From Polyangium fumosum (GTDB lineage: Bacteria; Myxococcota_A; Polyangia; Polyangiales; Polyangiaceae): DNA of 64,000 nt. Location of the stretch: assembly GCF_005144585.1 (NCBI RefSeq), contig NZ_SSMQ01000011.1:62001-126000 (forward strand), given 5' to 3'. Each line of letters begins with the position of its first letter. Within the stretch, counting starts at the first letter, position 1. Of the stretch, positions 9,775 to 20,813 are shown piece by piece. Under the pieces are notes generated by a model that worked only from the letters and a program-made list of their open reading frames with translations, ran no database searches and was not told where the DNA came from. Both the position numbers and the translations under genes were made by a program.

Positions 9775-9826
9775 GGAGGGCCGTCTACTCAATCGGGCGC
9801 CGCGCGTCGACGCGTTTTCTCGCGTC

Positions 9827-11233
9827 TCAGCCGTCGCTCTTCCGCCGCTCGTCGTAGAGCCGCCGCGCCGCCACGAGCAACCGGCTGCGCTCGTTCTCGG
9901 CAGGATCGTCGGTCACGACCTCCACGAGCGCCGCGAGGATCTCGCCGACCACGGGCCCCGGCGGGATGGCGAGCTCTTTCATGAGCTCGTTGCCCCGGAT
10001 CTTCAGGTCCTTCGTCCCGAGGGGCGCGCCCGCGGCGAGCAGGCCCGTCGCGCGTTCGCGCAGCCGCTCGATCGCTTGGACCTCGTCCGCCGGGTCCCGC
10101 CCCTTGCCGCGCACGTCCGAGAGCGCCAGCGCGTACAGATCCGGCGCGAGATCCGGCGTGACGCGGCGGATCCAGCGCCGCACGGCCGCGTCGGTCCAGC
10201 CCTCGTCGTAACAGATGAGGTGATGCCGGACGAGCGCGGCGATCCGGTCGCGCTCGTCGTTCGAGAAGCGCAGCCGGCCGAGGATGTCCGTCGCCATCTC
10301 CGCGCCGATCTTTTCGTGATCGTAGAACGTGTAGTCCCCGGTCTTCTCGGAGAACGCGCGCGTCCGCGGCTTCGCGATGTCGTGCAGGAGCGCAGCCACG
10401 CGGAGGAGCGGCGCGGGCTCGCTCGCGTCGAGGGAGGCCATCACGTGGCCCCAGACGTCGAAGGCGTGCCACTTGTTCTGCGTGCAGCCGACCGCTTCGA
10501 GCAGCTCGGGGCAGGTGATCCCGAGGACGCCCGTGCGGCGCATGGCCTCGAACGCCACGCTCGGCCGCGGCGCGCGCATGCTCTTCAACCACTCGTCGCG
10601 CACCCGCTCGGCGCTCACGCGGCGGAACGTGACGAGCGAGCGCGGCTCGCCCATCGCGCGCTCGGTGTCGGGATCGATCTCGAACCCGAGCGTCGCCGAG
10701 AAGCGCGCGGCCCGCAGGATCCGGAGCCCGTCCTCGCCGAAGCGCTCGCGCGGATCCCCCACGGCGCGCACGACGCGCGCGTTGAGATCCCGCTCGCCGC
10801 CGAAGGGATCGATCACGTGGCCGTCCACGGGATCGAGGGCGATCGCGTTCACCGTGAAGTCACGCCGCGCGAGGTCCGCGCTGATGTCGTCGACGAACTC
10901 CACCGAGTCGGGGCGGCGCCCGTCGCTGTAGGCGCCTTCTCCGCGGAGCGTCGTGATCTCGTAGTGCACGCCGCGCAGGAGCACCGTGACCGTGCCGTGC
11001 TGCAGGCCCGTGGGGATGACCTTGCGGAACATCCGCATGACCTCCTCCGGCCGCGCGTCGGTCGCGACGTCCCAGTCCTTCGCGGGCTGGCCGCGCAGGA
11101 GATCACGCACGCAGCCGCCCACGATCCAGCCCCGCTTGCCGTTCTCGCGCAGGCGGCGGCAGATCCCGAGCACGTCTTCGGGGACCTTTTCGATGAGGTG
11201 AGCGACGCCTTCCACGGCGCTCGGCTTTACCAC
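9827..11233 (-). CDS. cca: CCA-adding tRNA nucleotidyltransferase / poly(A) polymerase family, with HD domain
   Basis: 468-residue class II nucleotidyltransferase that adds or repairs the 3' CCA of tRNA. The head domain shows WIVGGCVRDLLRG and the metal-binding KDWDVATDA with its DxD pair (about residues 53-60), then the RRDFTVNAIA motif and GEDGLRILRAARF, which recognise ATP and CTP. An HD phosphohydrolase-type domain follows with LLHDIAKPR and later VRHHLICYDE, as in the bifunctional enzymes. Start is GTG at 11233. It lies 22 bases downstream of a Ser/Thr kinase gene on the same strand. The family includes poly(A) polymerase I, but the motif set and HD domain fit Cca better. Confidence 0.9.
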   Translation of the reverse strand: MVKPSAVEGVAHLIEKVPEDVLGICRRLRENGKRGWIVGGCVRDLLRGQPAKDWDVATDARPEEVMRMFRKVIPTGLQHGTVTVLLRGVHYEITTLRGEGAYSDGRRPDSVEFVDDISADLARRDFTVNAIALDPVDGHVIDPFGGERDLNARVVRAVGDPRERFGEDGLRILRAARFSATLGFEIDPDTERAMGEPRSLVTFRRVSAERVRDEWLKSMRAPRPSVAFEAMRRTGVLGITCPELLEAVGCTQNKWHAFDVWGHVMASLDASEPAPLLRVAALLHDIAKPRTRAFSEKTGDYTFYDHEKIGAEMATDILGRLRFSNDERDRIAALVRHHLICYDEGWTDAAVRRWIRRVTPDLAPDLYALALSDVRGKGRDPADEVQAIERLRERATGLLAAGAPLGTKDLKIRGNELMKELAIPPGPVVGEILAALVEVVTDDPAENERSRLLVAARRLYDERRKSDG

Positions 11234-11255
11234 GCTTCTGGCGCGGAGACGCCTG

Positions 11256-13334
<2,079 letters not shown>

Positions 13335-13560
13335 GCAGGAGATCGCAGATAGTTCGGGAAGCTAGGGGCCATCGTAGCAGGACGCGGCGAGCCCGAGAAG
13401 AGCGTGGAGGACGTCTGTCCGGTCCAGGCTCGATTGGCCGTCAGGGACGCGATCGGGCATCCCCCGAGGGGCCCCGCGCCGTCGCCCCGACCCGCCTCCC
13501 ATGCCCGCCCCGAAGCTCCCACGTGCTGCGGAGCGGCCCTTCTGCTAGAGGCTCCGCCAG
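13335..13560. promoter_or_regulatory. Divergent intergenic region with TGCTA-type promoter for the permease
   Basis: This 226-base gap separates the kinase (minus) from the permease (plus). TGCTAGAGG at 13543-13551 has the form of an extended -10 (TG-N-TA), its hexamer ending 9 bases before the ATG at 13561, and no Shine-Dalgarno sequence lies between. The minus strand has TGCTAC and TATCTG before the kinase start. No small gene or long palindrome was seen. Confidence 0.4.
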
Positions 13561-15276
13561 ATGGGCTACCCTCTCGAGGTTGCGCTCCGGTACCTGGGGA
13601 GCAAGAAGCGCGCGTTCATTTCGGTTGGCACGGCCTTCGCGATCCTGGGCGTCACGCTCGGCGTGGCCGCGCTCGCCACCGTGATGAGCGTCACGGGCGG
13701 CTTCCAGGCGCAGTTCCGCGAGAAGGTCCTCGGCGTGAACGCCCACGTGCTCGTGCTGAAGTACTCCACGGATTTCCGGGAGTACCGCTCGATCATGGAG
13801 CAGGTCGCCAAGGTGCCCGGCGTCAGCGCCGTGGCGCCGTTCAGCATCAACCCGATGATGCTGACCCACGGCGACGCGACGGCCACGGGCGTGCTGCTCA
13901 AGGGCGTCGATCCCGCGACGAGCCTCGGCGTGGGCATGCCGGAAGGTTCGCCGTACGTCCTGGATCTGCCGAAGCAGGTGAAGTTCGGTTCCCTGAGCGG
14001 CCTGCGCCTGCCCGGCGCGAAGCCCCCCGAGCGCCGGAGCGGGGGGCCGGAGCTGCCGCCCGTGCCGGTGCTCCCGGACAAACGTTCGCTCGATGCGGAC
14101 GCGGGCGCCGACGGAGGCGGGGGCACGCAGGGCTTGCTGCGCGCAATCGAGGAGGATCTGCGCAAGGCCGAGAAGGCGGCGCCCGTGCCCGACAAGGAGA
14201 AGCTCGAACCGAGCGGCGGGGGCATCGAGGAGATCCTCGCGATCGAGGCCGGCAAGCTCGGCGGCCCGGACAAGAACGAGGCCGACAAACCGAGCGTGGC
14301 GGACGACAAGGTCGCCGCGGCGGACGACGTCGCGGACGCGGGCGTCGCGGACGGCGCGCCCGTCGGCTCGGTCGAGCCGGAGGGCGGCTACGCGAGCAAG
14401 CTGCCGGACGACGACGACGTGCCGAAGGAGATCGATCCCGACCTCTGCGCGGATCCCGCCGTGGTCGCGAAATTGCCCGGCATCGTGGTCGGCGTCTCGC
14501 TCTCGAAGACCTTGAAGCTCGGCCTCGGCGATTGCGTCACGGTCACGTCGCCGACGATCGGCTACTCGTACTCGGGCGGGTCGCTCAAGCCCCCCGTGGC
14601 CAAGCGGTTCCGCGTCATCGCGCTCTTCGAGGCCGGCTTCGATCAGTACGACTCGAAGCTCGTCTACACCGACCTCTACGAGGCGCAGGCCTTCTACGAC
14701 CAGGGCGACACCGTCACCGGCGTGGAGATGAAGGTCGACGACATCGACGAGGCCAAGCCCATCGCCAAGCAGATCAGCCAGAACCTCGCCAGCGGCCTCT
14801 ACCACACGATGGACTGGGAGGAGCTGAACCACGGCCTGTTCACGGCGCTGCTCATCCAGCAGATCCTCATGAGCGGCGTGCTCGCGCTGATCATCGTCGT
14901 CGCCGCGTTCACCGTCGTGGCCACGCTGATCATGGTCGTGCTCGACAAGACGAAGGAGATCTCGGTCCTCAAGGCGATGGGCGCGACGGACGGGGAGATC
15001 CTGCGCATCTTCCTCTACCAGGGCGGGATCATCGGGCTGCTCGGCACGACGTTCGGGCTCCTGCTCGGCGTGCTCGTCTGCAAGGGCCTGCTCGTCTACG
15101 GCTTCCCGCTCGATCCGAAGGTCTACTTCATCTCGGAGCTGCCCGTGCAGGTGCGGCCGCTCGAGTTCGTCATCACGGGCGCCATCGCCATCGTGATCTG
15201 CCTCGTCGCGACGATCGTCCCGAGCCTCTACGCCGCCCGCCTCCGCCCCGCCGAGGGCTTCCGCGCTCAGTCGTGA
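13561..15276 (+). CDS. LolC/LolE-type lipoprotein-release ABC transporter permease with acidic insert
   Basis: 571 residues, far longer than the usual 400-415 of LolC/E. The first membrane helix (about 18-45) is followed by the family-typical VMSVTGGFQAQFREKVLGVNAHV, then the periplasmic domain; three further helices at about 420-450, 480-510 and 535-560 carry the FtsX signature (DKTKEISVLKAMGATDGEILRIF). The family extracts outer-membrane lipoproteins from the inner membrane with the ATPase LolD. The extra length is a block at about residues 150-300, rich in Asp, Glu, Pro, Lys and Ala, inside the periplasmic part. No LolD-type ATPase is encoded nearby. It converges with the histidine kinase remnant, overlapping by 10 bases. 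Confidence 0.87.
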   Translation: MGYPLEVALRYLGSKKRAFISVGTAFAILGVTLGVAALATVMSVTGGFQAQFREKVLGVNAHVLVLKYSTDFREYRSIMEQVAKVPGVSAVAPFSINPMMLTHGDATATGVLLKGVDPATSLGVGMPEGSPYVLDLPKQVKFGSLSGLRLPGAKPPERRSGGPELPPVPVLPDKRSLDADAGADGGGGTQGLLRAIEEDLRKAEKAAPVPDKEKLEPSGGGIEEILAIEAGKLGGPDKNEADKPSVADDKVAAADDVADAGVADGAPVGSVEPEGGYASKLPDDDDVPKEIDPDLCADPAVVAKLPGIVVGVSLSKTLKLGLGDCVTVTSPTIGYSYSGGSLKPPVAKRFRVIALFEAGFDQYDSKLVYTDLYEAQAFYDQGDTVTGVEMKVDDIDEAKPIAKQISQNLASGLYHTMDWEELNHGLFTALLIQQILMSGVLALIIVVAAFTVVATLIMVVLDKTKEISVLKAMGATDGEILRIFLYQGGIIGLLGTTFGLLLGVLVCKGLLVYGFPLDPKVYFISELPVQVRPLEFVITGAIAIVICLVATIVPSLYAARLRPAEGFRAQS

Positions 15277-17048
15277 TCGGATGATCCGTCGTCGTCGATC
15301 GGCAGCGTGAACGAGAACGTCGTCGTCTTGCCGGGCTCGCTCTCGACCCTCATCCGGCCGCCGTGCGCCTCCACGAGGCCGCGGCAGATGTAGAGGCCGA
15401 GCCCGAGCCCCTTCATCCGCGTCGCCCCCGCGATCCCCCGCTGAAACCGCGAAAAGAGCCGCGGCATGAGCTCGGGATCGATCCCCGCCCCCTCGTTGCA
15501 CACCCCCAGCACGATCTCCCCCGGCACGATCTGCAGCCGGAGCGCGATCGGCGTGCCGGGTTTGCCGTACTTCACCGCGTTCGAGACCAGGTTCTCCACG
15601 ACCTGCTGGATGCGCGCCGCGTCGATGTGCACGAGCGGCGTGTCCCGATCGATCGAGAGCCAGACGCGCGCGCGCGCCTCGTTGTCGGCCATGTCCTCGA
15701 CGATCTGGCGCAAGAGCGCCGGCAGGTTTGTCGGGGCCCGGACGAGCTCGAGCTTGTGCGTGTCGAGGCGCGAGAGGTCCGAGAGATCGTCGGTCATGCG
15801 GATGAGCCGCTCGGCGCTCGCCCGGATCCGCTCGACCTTGCACTTGATGTTCGGCTCGACGACGAAGCGGACCAAGTGCGCCGCGGTCGCGAGGATCGTG
15901 GTCACGGGCTGCCGCAGGTCGTGCGCGACGATGCTCGTCCACTCCTCTCGTAGCCGCGCGAGTTCCTTGATGGCGGTGATGTCGCTGAAGAGGACCACCG
16001 CCCCGTGGATGAAGCCGCTCTCGTCCCGCACGGGCGAGGCGTTGACGAGCGTGTGCATGTTCGTCCCGTCCGGCAGCCTTCGGATGAGCTCACGCCCGAT
16101 GACCACCTCGCCGCGCAGCGCGCGTTCGATGCTCAGATCGCCGGGCTCGACCGGCGTGCCGTCCGGGTACGTGACGACGCTGCGCAGGGCGTCGAGGTTC
16201 GGCGTGGCGTCGACGAGGTTGCCGATGAGCAGGTCCGCCATGCGGTTCTGCGTGATCCGCGGCGACGCGACGTCCTGCCAGAGCTGGATGCCGACCGGCG
16301 AGCTCTCGATGACGGCCCGCAGCCAGCGGCGCTCGTCCGCGAGGGCCCGCCGCCCCGCCTCCCGCTCGTGCTCCGCGCGGCGGAGGTCGGTGATGTCTTG
16401 CACGACCCCGAGCACGTTGCGCGGCCGCCCCGCCTCGTCCCGCGTGAGCATGGCCTCAACGCGGACGATCCGGAGCTCGCCGTCCGGCCGGAGGACGCGG
16501 TGCTCACAGGAAAAAGGCTCGCCTTTCTCGAGGAGCGAGCGGAAGCCGAGGAGGACCCGCATCCGATCCTCGGGGTGGAGCGCGCCTGCGAGCGTCTGGT
16601 GCGGCTCGGGGCCCGCGCGCGGCGGCAGGCCGAAGATACGGTAGACCTCCTCCGACCAGCACGACTCCCCCGTCGCCGCGTCCCACTCCCAGTGGCCCAC
16701 GTGCGCGACGGCCTGCGCCCGTGAGAGGCTCTCGCGGCTCCTCCGGAGCGCCTGCTCGGCGCGGCGCTGCTCGGTCACATCCTGGAGCGTGCCGACGATC
16801 CGCACGGCCTTGCCCGCGGCGTCGCATTCGATGTCGGCCTCCTGGTGGAGGAGCCGCTCCTCGCCGTTCGGGCGGCGGATGTGGATGTCGACCGAGAAGC
16901 TCCGGCCGGTCTCGAGCGCCGGGGACGACGTCCGCGCGCGCGTGATACGCGACGTCGATCGTGCTGCCGTCGCCCCGGACGAACGTGAAATGGCCGGATT
17001 GAATTCCTTCGACCAAAAACTGCCGCCAGAGCTCCTCGAACCGGGCAT
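15267..17048 (-). pseudogene. Multi-PAS sensor histidine kinase, 3' part of a frame-broken gene
   Basis: Only the part from about 16920 downwards reads as real protein; the first 45 codons from the ATG at 17048 are the wrong frame of the 5' part. It opens in the middle of a PAS_3 domain (FSVDIHIRRPNGEERLLHQE, then DVTEQRRAEQAL), then a complete PAS_3 (WEWDAATG to DITDLRRAEHE), another PAS, and a histidine kinase core. That core has the H-box SIVAHDLRQPVTT, N-box VVENLVSNAVKYG, G1 NEGAGIDPEL and G2 GLGLGLYICRGL, so catalysis would be possible if it were translated. No good start exists for this fragment alone. Expression would need an unknown internal start or frameshifting. Confidence 0.8.
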
Positions 17049-17742
17049 TGCCGTGGGCCGGCGTGATTTCGTGGATCGAGAGGTTCAGCATCTCCTCGCG
17101 GCTCCGGCCGAGCAGGCGGCAGGCCGCGGCGTTCGCTTCGACGAAGCGGCCCTCGTCGTTCGCGACGAGCAGGCTCCCCATCGCGGCGTCGAAGAATCGT
17201 TGAAACGTGAATTGCCAGGCCTCGGCTTTGGCTTCGGCCTCGGCTTGCGCCTGCTTCTCCGCGAGCACGCTCGCCGCGAGGCCGGCCAGCGCTTCGAGCG
17301 TGTCGCGGGTCTTGGGGTGGTTCGGTCGAGCGACGCCCGCGACGAGCGCGCCGACCCGTCCGTCGGGGAGGTCGACGGGCGCGGCGAGGAAATGGCGTAC
17401 GCCGCTCGCCGCATGGGCCATGCGAACGTCCTCGGGCGCGATGGGCGCTCGGGCGTCGACGGCCTCGGTCGTGCCGTCGCGGACGACGCGCGCGACGAGG
17501 CTCGACGCGGTCAGGGGGATGCGGTGGAGCGGCTCGGGCCATTCCGGCGGGCCGCCTCGATGGGCGACGAGATCGAGCGCGCGCCGCTCGTTCGGCAGGT
17601 AAAGCAGGAGAACATCGGCTTCGAGCGCGTGGAGCGCCGCCGTGTACAGGCGCTCGAAGGGCTTCGCCACGGATTCGCGTGTCCAGTCACGCGCGGCAGA
17701 GCCCTCCATGGCATCCGGCCCGGGGCCAGTGCCCATGCCCAT
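16504..17742 (-). pseudogene. GAF-PAS sensor, 5' part of the same broken histidine kinase
   Basis: From ATG 17742 (alternative 17709) the protein has a GAF domain (about DWTRESVAKPFERLY to ALAGLAASVLAEKQA), a short coiled coil, and the first half of a PAS domain (GSLLVANDEGRFVEANAAAC to GDGSTIDVAYHARAD). At about 16920 the meaningful reading ends; the remaining codons to 16504 are Arg/Pro-rich out-of-frame sequence over the 3' part. The second half of this PAS and the first half of the following one are absent. This suggests loss of roughly 300 bases (my estimate from PAS domain length), with a change of frame. It may be a true mutation or an assembly error over similar PAS repeats. Confidence 0.75.
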
Positions 17743-17940
17743 CCATGCTGGCCAGGTTGTTCCCCTCCACTTGCTCACGTGAGCGCCGCTGGTTTGCTGA
17801 ACGAACCATGAAGCTAACACAAGCAGAATCGATCGAGAATGGCTCGTCGAGCCTGTGCGTGCCTCCGGTTTGCGCGGGGATGCGGCCGAACGCGGGCGTG
17901 CCACGTGCCGCGGACGGCGGCTCGGCAGGGCGGCGGCGCT
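17743..17940. promoter_or_regulatory. Intergenic region with 12-bp palindrome GCTCACGTGAGC
   Basis: No gene is seen in these 198 bases. GCTCACGTGAGC at 17772-17783 is a perfect 12-bp palindrome about 30 bases upstream of the GAF-PAS start, so it could be a regulator-binding site for the kinase gene. GGAGGGG precedes the ATG at 17742 with a long spacing of about 15 bases. No clear terminator was found after the polyferredoxin gene. Confidence 0.3.
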
Positions 17941-19725
17941 TCAGCCGGGTCGGTTGTAATTCGTGTCTTCGAGGAGGATGACGTTTGTCTTCGAGCGGGT
18001 CTCGCCGACGTTCGTCACGTAGACGGCGGGCTTGTCCTGAACGGGACAGACCTTTTCGCAGGCGCCGCAGCCGATGCAGAGCGAGGGGTCGACGTGCGGG
18101 CGCTGCACGTGCACGGTGGTCATCCCGGGCTCCTTGCCGTCCTCGCCCGCCATGGGCAGGCGCTTCGGGATGTCGACCTCCTCGACCCAGATGGCCTTGG
18201 GCGAGGTGGGGCAGAACTCTTCACAAACGATGCACGGCGTGGCCATGGCCCAGGGCAGGCAGCGGCCCTGATCGTAGAACGCGGTGCCAATCGAGATCGG
18301 CTTCTGGTGGATGCCGAGCTTCTGGTCCTCGGTAATTTTCTGGATCGCGCCGGTCGGACAAACCTGGCCGCAGAGCACGCAGGAGTGCTCGCAATACCCG
18401 ATGCGGGGGATGAGGATCGGCGTCCAGATGCCCTCGACGCCGGCTTCGAAGAACGCCGGGTGCAGGGCGTTGTTCGGGCAGACCTTCATGCATTCGGCGC
18501 AGCGGATGCAGCGCTCGAGGAACTCGCGCTCCTCGACCGAGCCGGGCGGCCGGATGACGCGGTGGTCGTAGTTCGCGTCGATGACGTCGGCGATGCGCAT
18601 CGCCGGAATGACGACGGCGCCCGCCGCGGCCGAGGCAATTGCGGTGCGGCGGCCCGTGTCCGGCTTCGAGATCGTGCTCTTGCGGGTCGGGAGGAAGCGG
18701 AACTTGATCACGTCCTCCGGGCAGGCATTCTCGCAGTTCAGGCACATGTGGCACTCGTCCTGGCGCCACTTCACGCCCCCCTGCGGCGAATCCGCGCCCT
18801 GGCAATGCACGATGCACAGGTTGCAATCGGTGCACTTCGCGTGGTCCTTCTCCATGCCGAAGAGCGCGAAGCGGGCGAAGACGCCGAGGAATGCGCCGAG
18901 CGGGCAGAGGACGCGGCACCAGAACCGCGGGATCACGCGGTTCATGAACAGGATCGCGACGAGCAGGATCCCGATGAACCAGGTCTGGTGGAAATAAAAC
19001 TGCTTCGATTGCCAGACGGTCTGCGCCAGGAAATCCTGCGCGGCGTCGGTCGCACCCTGGACGGGGCGCACGCTGGCCTGGCCCGCCGCGACGCTCGCGA
19101 CGCCCATGATGTACTGGAGGGCCGGGATGACGCCGAGCCCGATCGCGCGGACGGCGACGCAGATCGGATCGAAGAGGCCGCCAATGGCGCTTCCTGCGAC
19201 GCTCGCCGCGAGGAAGGCGTAGAGCAGGTAATACTTCACCTGCTGCCGCGGCGCGGTCTTGTTCGATTCGACGCGCTTGTTTCCGCGCAAATATCGGGAG
19301 GGGAAGATCCAGCCGAAGAAATGGTGCAGCGTGCCGAACGGGCAGATCCACCCGCAAAAGACGCGGCCGAAGACGAGCGTGACCGCGAGCAGGCCGACGG
19401 ACCACGCGAGCCCGCGGTAGACCGTGTGCGTCGAGAGGAGCGTCATCGCCGCGACGAACGGGTCGGCGAGCAGAAACGCCTCGACGGGCAGGGGCAAGCG
19501 CACCGCGGTCTCGGCGGACGCGAACGAGCCGCGGAACGCGGTCTGGAAGAGGAAATAAAGAAACAGCGCGAGAAAGCCGGCCTGCGAGACGCGGCGCACC
19601 CAGACGAGGATGCGGATCGACCAACGCGCCTCGATGCCCGAGCCGGGGCGCCCTTTCACCTTGGCGGGCTTGGCAGGCTTCGCAGGCGGGGCCTTGGTCG
19701 TTCCGACGACAGCGGGAGCGGCCAT
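17941..19725 (-). CDS. Membrane polyferredoxin, NapH-NapG (MauN-MauM)-like fusion
   Basis: 594 residues. The N-terminal half is a NapH-type membrane domain with about five helices and the cytoplasmic motifs CGWICP (124-129) and CRVLCP (270-275). It is followed by four-Cys motifs at 298-308 and 325-335. At 358-376 there is TGRRTAIASAAAGAVVIPAM, which looks like the twin-arginine signal or anchor that begins NapG/MauM ferredoxins. Behind it lie four more four-Cys motifs (406-416, 445-456, 489-505, 550-560). It therefore can hold at least six [4Fe-4S] clusters and probably moves electrons across the membrane. The gene follows the DUF362 gene by 2 bases. The electron donor and acceptor are unknown; no nitrate reductase or methylamine dehydrogenase gene is near. 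Confidence 0.87.
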   Translation of the reverse strand: MAAPAVVGTTKAPPAKPAKPAKVKGRPGSGIEARWSIRILVWVRRVSQAGFLALFLYFLFQTAFRGSFASAETAVRLPLPVEAFLLADPFVAAMTLLSTHTVYRGLAWSVGLLAVTLVFGRVFCGWICPFGTLHHFFGWIFPSRYLRGNKRVESNKTAPRQQVKYYLLYAFLAASVAGSAIGGLFDPICVAVRAIGLGVIPALQYIMGVASVAAGQASVRPVQGATDAAQDFLAQTVWQSKQFYFHQTWFIGILLVAILFMNRVIPRFWCRVLCPLGAFLGVFARFALFGMEKDHAKCTDCNLCIVHCQGADSPQGGVKWRQDECHMCLNCENACPEDVIKFRFLPTRKSTISKPDTGRRTAIASAAAGAVVIPAMRIADVIDANYDHRVIRPPGSVEEREFLERCIRCAECMKVCPNNALHPAFFEAGVEGIWTPILIPRIGYCEHSCVLCGQVCPTGAIQKITEDQKLGIHQKPISIGTAFYDQGRCLPWAMATPCIVCEEFCPTSPKAIWVEEVDIPKRLPMAGEDGKEPGMTTVHVQRPHVDPSLCIGCGACEKVCPVQDKPAVYVTNVGETRSKTNVILLEDTNYNRPG

Positions 19726-19727
19726 CG

Positions 19728-20699
19728 TCAGACCTCCACCCAGTGCAGGTCTTTCCAGTGCATCGTGCCGAGCCCGCGTTCGTGGGCCATGCGCAGGTAC
19801 GGGATCTCCTCGGGCGTACGGCCGATGAGCTGGCAGCCGTAGGCGTCGACGGCGACCTGATCGACCGAGGCGAGCAGCGTGCGCATCTCCTTCGCGTCGG
19901 CGATGTTGCCGCCCTGCGGTCCGTTGCGCACGAGGACACGCCAGGCGTCGACGATCGTGAGCGTCGGTTGCATGAACGTCGCGAGATCCGCGATGGAGAC
20001 GTCGATGTTCTGGTGGAGCCGGTTGCGGCGCCCGCCGAGCGAGCCGTACCAGTTCTTCATCGCCGCCGTGTACTTCGAAAGGTTGTGGTGCTTGGCGATG
20101 GGGACGTTGATGACCTTGTCCGCGTTGATGAGCGGCGTGTAGACGGGCCACTCGTCGAGGACCTCGCCCTTGAGGCGCATGCCGCGGAAGCGGTGCGCCG
20201 CGGGGAGCACGACCTCGGCGCCGACGTCGTACGCGGCCTTCCAGATGCCGGAGCGCTGAAAACAGCGGTTCGGCTCGTTGCACGAGGCGTCCGTGACCAC
20301 GACGCGCTTCGCGCCCGCGTCGTAGGCGAGCTTGACCACCTCGGCGACGACCCGCGGGTTCGTGTTCGCCGCGTGGATCGGGGTGCGATCCCAGCCGATG
20401 TTCGGCTTCACGACGACGATGTCGCCGCGCGAGATGAAGCGGTTCATGCCGCCGAGCGCGGCGATCGCCTTGCGCACGAGCGCCTCGGGCTCGGCCGCGT
20501 TCTTCGCGATGACGAGCTTGGGCAGCTCCGCGGGCGCTTCCTTGAGCCGATAATCCCGCGTCTGCGGCCGATCCTTCGAAGGTCCCTCCGCGATCGAGCC
20601 GCGATCGAAGCGCATCTTCGCGAGGGCCCCGGCCCCGCCGAGCACGAGCCCCACGGCGGCGAGGCGCTCGATCATCTCACGGCGCGAAATGTTACGCAT
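19728..20699 (-). CDS. DUF362 protein with Tat-type signal
   Basis: 323 residues from ATG 20699; this start has AGGAAAG 6 bases upstream and is preferred over the in-frame start at 20723. The N-terminus NISRREMIERLAAVGLVLGG is a twin-arginine export signal followed by a hydrophobic stretch. The body is a DUF362 domain: VVVKPNIGWDR, VVVTDASCNEPNRC, INVPIAKHH and AVDAYGCQLIG are its conserved blocks. DUF362 proteins often occur next to or fused with ferredoxin domains, and their reaction is not established. Here the pair with the polyferredoxin (2-base gap) suggests an exported redox module. A TTGCTATCC promoter-like element lies about 20 bases upstream. Confidence 0.88.
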   Translation of the reverse strand: MRNISRREMIERLAAVGLVLGGAGALAKMRFDRGSIAEGPSKDRPQTRDYRLKEAPAELPKLVIAKNAAEPEALVRKAIAALGGMNRFISRGDIVVVKPNIGWDRTPIHAANTNPRVVAEVVKLAYDAGAKRVVVTDASCNEPNRCFQRSGIWKAAYDVGAEVVLPAAHRFRGMRLKGEVLDEWPVYTPLINADKVINVPIAKHHNLSKYTAAMKNWYGSLGGRRNRLHQNIDVSIADLATFMQPTLTIVDAWRVLVRNGPQGGNIADAKEMRTLLASVDQVAVDAYGCQLIGRTPEEIPYLRMAHERGLGTMHWKDLHWVEV

Positions 20700-20813
20700 C
20701 GGAAGCTTTCCTACGGATAGCAAGGCCGCGCCGGTGGAACAAGCGGGCCGCGCGGAGGAGAAGCTAGTGGGCAGGGGAGGGGTCGTCGACGATGATCGAC
20801 CGCGGAAACGGGG

